NCBI GenBank assembly: GCA_016840185.1
Contig: JAEOSV010000058.1
Location: 1-12,142, forward strand
Length of the DNA: 12,142 nt
Origin: Candidatus Hermodarchaeota archaeon
GTDB taxonomy: Archaea > Asgardarchaeota > Hermodarchaeia > Hermodarchaeales > Hermodarchaeaceae
Direction of reading: 5' to 3'
Every line of letters starts with the position of its first letter. The stretch's first letter is position 1. This document shows positions 12,029-12,142 of the stretch, in pieces. The position numbers and the translations under genes are program-made. The notes below the pieces were generated by a model. That model saw only the letters and a list, made by a program, of their open reading frames with translations. It was not told the origin of the DNA and searched no databases.

Positions 12029-12142
12029 ATGTCACTTGACAACGTTGGTGTCATCTTGAATTTTGCCGTTGATTTAGAAGCCTCTGCTGCAGCTTTTTAT
12101 GAAACTGCAACAACCATCACTCAAAGCCAAGAGCTGAAAAGC
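12029..12142 (+). CDS. Ferritin-like/rubrerythrin-type protein, 3' partial
   Basis: An open frame runs to the window end, giving 38 residues. GAGGT (12018-12022) is 6 bases before ATG 12029, which decides for this start over the in-frame ATG 12023. The visible helix (LNFAVDLEASAAAFYETATTI) resembles the first helix of ferritin-like di-iron proteins, where a Glu in a pattern like DLE..AAxFYE binds iron. The gap to preA is only 25 bp, so the two may be co-transcribed. The family call rests on one helix and is tentative; the role could be peroxide defence or iron handling beside an Fe-S enzyme. Confidence 0.6.
   Translation, partial: MSLDNVGVILNFAVDLEASAAAFYETATTITQSQELKS

Overview
The window looks like archaeal chromosomal DNA of moderate GC. 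Three things point that way. It holds two RPA/Sulfolobus-SSB-type single-stranded-DNA-binding proteins. It has a tandem Lrp-type regulator preceded by a TATA-like box and no bacterial -35/-10 pair. Several genes carry close matches to the archaeal GGAGGTGA ribosome-binding site. Several enzymes (the beta-ureidopropionase, the AGXT2-like aminotransferase, the DUSP23-like phosphatase) resemble the eukaryotic members of their families. An Asgard/Thorarchaeota-like source is therefore possible, but that is a guess and not a demonstrated assignment. I see no tRNA, rRNA, CRISPR array, transposase or integrase.

Layout. Positions 1-995 hold two convergent paralogous OB-fold ssDNA-binding proteins, one cut by the window edge and one with a Gly/Arg-rich RGG tail. 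Positions 1239-3183 form a compact module of an 88-aa orphan protein (-), a tandem Lrp/AsnC-like regulator (+) and a 78-aa single-span membrane protein with an acidic outer tail (+). The two small genes share an upstream element of identical 71-bp geometry: a perfect 22-bp box, 3 bp, then GTGCAA-N34-TTGCAC. The two copies are in inverted orientation on either side of the regulator, which suggests a regulon controlled by the Lrp-like protein. Positions 3173-6959 hold a metallo-beta-lactamase-fold hydrolase (-), a cysteine-free helical orphan (+), a DUF362 protein with no ferredoxin part (-) and a small DUSP23-like tyrosine phosphatase (+).

Positions 6980-12003 hold a reductive pyrimidine catabolism cluster: dihydropyrimidinase (-), beta-ureidopropionase (+), a class III beta-alanine/AGXT2-like aminotransferase (-) and the PreA-type dihydropyrimidine dehydrogenase subunit (+). 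Together they would convert uracil or thymine to dihydropyrimidine, then the N-carbamoyl-beta-amino acid, then beta-alanine or 3-aminoisobutyrate, then the semialdehyde. The four genes alternate strand strictly, as two divergent pairs joined by a convergent pair whose stop codons overlap in one CTAG, so they cannot be a single operon. No PreT (FAD/NAD subunit) is visible. PreA has a Gly in place of one cluster cysteine in its first ferredoxin motif, and an Ile where I place the catalytic Cys of mammalian DPD. A ferritin-like gene starts 25 bp after preA and runs off the window.

The strongest candidates for something undescribed are the small-protein/Lrp module with its paired upstream elements and the unusual archaeal PreA with its surrounding pathway cluster.
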